Source: Endomicrobium sp.
Lineage (GTDB): Bacteria > Elusimicrobiota > Endomicrobiia > Endomicrobiales > Endomicrobiaceae
Assembly: GCA_031286985.1 (NCBI GenBank)
Contig: JAITTL010000029.1
Coordinates: 1 to 37,673, forward strand
Direction: 5' to 3'
Length of the DNA stretch: 37,673 bases
Shown: in pieces, positions 36,391 to 37,673 of the stretch
Numbering within the stretch: position 1 is the stretch's first letter
How the letters are laid out: every line of letters starts with the position of its first letter
Made by a program: the position numbers and the translations under genes
The notes under the pieces: generated by a model
Database searches by the model: none
The model's input: only the letters and a program-made list of their open reading frames with translations
Told to the model about the DNA's origin: nothing

Positions 36391-37673
36391 ATGTCAACTG
36401 ATAGACTTGTCAAGTGGAGCAAAGAATCTGCTGAATTTTTTGAAAAAGCAGAAGATAGCAGTGTGGTTTTGGATTTAGTTATATCCTATGCCTGCGCCAG
36501 CCAAACAGGTGAAGGATTTGAAGAATTAGTTAATACAATAAATAGTGAGAAAATAAAAAGGAAAGTAAAGAAAGTTATCATAACAGATGCTTCATATTTG
36601 TATAGACATGTCAACCTTGAGTTTTCTAGATATGCAGATCCTTCCCTACCAACAGATTGGTATTTGAAGAATAAGGGTGCAATTGAAAAGCTGAAATGTC
36701 CTTATGAAATTAAATCATGGGTTACAGGACTTGTGGGAAATGGTTTTGGAGACAGGTATAGACAAGTAAAGCAAGATTTTTTCACTGATTCAAATTTTAA
36801 GGATGCGGTTATATCGCTGGCGATGGAATTTACAGCAAAAAAGTTTTATGACAGCGACGTTGGTAGGAACATAGATTTTATATTAGAAGAGACAGCGTAC
36901 ACAGCTGAAAATCTCAGAGGAGCTAACATTGTTTATCCTACAGGAGTTTCCCCACATCTAGGCATTGCTATCAAAAAATATAACTTTGGCGCAGGATTTT
37001 TATCTTATAAGGCGTCTAATTGTGCTCGAAAACGTATGTTTGTCGAGAAACAAATGCAGATAAAGGAAGAAGAGAACCATAAGCTTGATATTGAAGCCAT
37101 TGATAAAGAAGTGTTGTTTTTTATAAAAGAAAAAGTTTCAAATGTCAATTTTTTTGTTGTGGATAAGTATGATAACCACATATATAGGAATTATAGTTTA
37201 AATAGAATTATTGGTATTAAAGCAACCGCAAAAGAGGCAGGGCCCGAAGTTTGGAAGAATAACAGGCGTGTGATTGAAGAAGGGAAGCCAATGATGGTTG
37301 AAGAAAATTCACCGGAAGGATATACCTTTCTATCTGTAAAATATCCACTGGTTATAAATGGAAAAGTAGAGGGAGTAATAGGATTAGCTGTAGACATAAC
37401 GGACAAAAAAAAGAGAGAAGAACTACAAAAGAAATTAGAGATCCAAGAAGAGCTTTATAGGATAGCCAAGAAGGTGGCGCATGACATCAATTCACCCATC
37501 TCGGCTTTGAAGATAGTTGCATATATGTCTGCAAATAAGTTAACAGAGAAAGAGAAGAGGATGTTGGAGATGAGTATAACAAGCATTGAAAGTATAGCTG
37601 AAACATTACTAGGAGAGTACAAAACAATAAAGAGAGCAGAACAAGGTGAGATTGTTGAAGTTGTTGATCGGAG
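36391..37673 (+). CDS. Cyclodipeptide-synthase-like domain fused to PAS-like and histidine-kinase domains (partial, runs off the window)
   Basis: 427 residues visible, no stop before the edge. GGGAGGA gives a strong ribosome site. Residues ~25-215 follow the tRNA-dependent cyclodipeptide synthase pattern: VIS with Ser32 in the nucleophile position, GEGF, TDASYLYRHVN (65-75), a DWYLKN segment (89-94), RYRQVKQDFFTDSNF, FILEE (163-167) and VYP (Tyr182-Pro183), the last being the XYP-subfamily signature. Glu167 matches AlbC Glu182, but Phe163 replaces the usual Tyr178. Residues ~235-340 look like a PAS sensor domain (FFVVDKYDNHIYRN ... VIGLAVDITDKKKREE), followed by a coiled linker and a HisKA helix with phospho-acceptor His364 in VAHDINSPISALK. 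There are no membrane segments, so it is a cytosolic kinase. The ATPase domain must lie beyond the edge. Kinase assignment is strong; the CDPS assignment rests on motif recognition alone. Confidence 0.75.
   Translation, partial: MSTDRLVKWSKESAEFFEKAEDSSVVLDLVISYACASQTGEGFEELVNTINSEKIKRKVKKVIITDASYLYRHVNLEFSRYADPSLPTDWYLKNKGAIEKLKCPYEIKSWVTGLVGNGFGDRYRQVKQDFFTDSNFKDAVISLAMEFTAKKFYDSDVGRNIDFILEETAYTAENLRGANIVYPTGVSPHLGIAIKKYNFGAGFLSYKASNCARKRMFVEKQMQIKEEENHKLDIEAIDKEVLFFIKEKVSNVNFFVVDKYDNHIYRNYSLNRIIGIKATAKEAGPEVWKNNRRVIEEGKPMMVEENSPEGYTFLSVKYPLVINGKVEGVIGLAVDITDKKKREELQKKLEIQEELYRIAKKVAHDINSPISALKIVAYMSANKLTEKEKRMLEMSITSIESIAETLLGEYKTIKRAEQGEIVEVVDR

Overview
The window is AT-rich, densely coded DNA from a Gram-negative-type bacterium. 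It carries outer-membrane beta-barrel proteins, two family-9 (LPS-type) glycosyltransferases and nucleotide-sugar enzymes. Its pyrimidine operon is organised in the Gram-positive style: pyrR first, then pyrB, pyrC, pyrK (electron-transfer subunit), class 1B pyrD, pyrF and pyrE. This mix, with intact biosynthesis genes, several non-coding gaps and a cytosolic sensor kinase at the end, would fit an Elusimicrobiota lineage such as an Endomicrobium-like gut symbiont. That assignment is inference from gene content and was not checked by any search.

Layout. (1) 1-3446: the C-terminal end of an outer-membrane protein, a fused folate gene (pabB-pabC), and a second outer-membrane protein with an N-terminal tandem repeat. 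(2) 3485-7849, minus strand: rho, purF and pyrG, read leftwards from a good promoter at 7977-8005. (3) 8347-10720: proA and ychF. (4) 10868-23400: a mostly envelope-directed region with a nucleotide-sugar epimerase, a UDP-sugar 6-dehydrogenase, two GT9 transferases, a sugar-phosphate nucleotidyltransferase, an LtaS/sulfatase-type membrane enzyme and a secreted TPR-like protein. recA and the methyl-cycle pair metK-ahcY are embedded in it. (5) 23722-31435: one tightly packed nucleotide operon, purD-purE-pyrR-pyrB-pyrC-pyrK-pyrD-pyrF-pyrE, behind a near-consensus promoter. (6) 31536-35960: the glutamate transporter gltS, then purM, purN and purB. (7) 36391 to the window end: an open reading frame that runs off the edge.

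How the genes work together. From carbamoyl phosphate, every step to UMP is encoded in region 5, and pyrG converts UTP to CTP. purF, purD, purN, purM, purE and purB cover six steps of purine synthesis. Carbamoyl-phosphate synthase, purL/Q/S, purC, purK and purH are not in the window. GltS may supply glutamate, the precursor of the glutamine used by PurF and PyrG.

The most unusual object is the last gene. Its N-terminal ~215 residues match the pattern of tRNA-dependent cyclodipeptide synthases (XYP-type Tyr-Pro signature, catalytic-type Ser and Glu). They are fused to a PAS-like domain and a histidine-kinase dimerisation/phosphoacceptor domain. I know of no described system with this architecture. 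It could be an aminoacyl-tRNA-sensing or cyclodipeptide-making sensor kinase.
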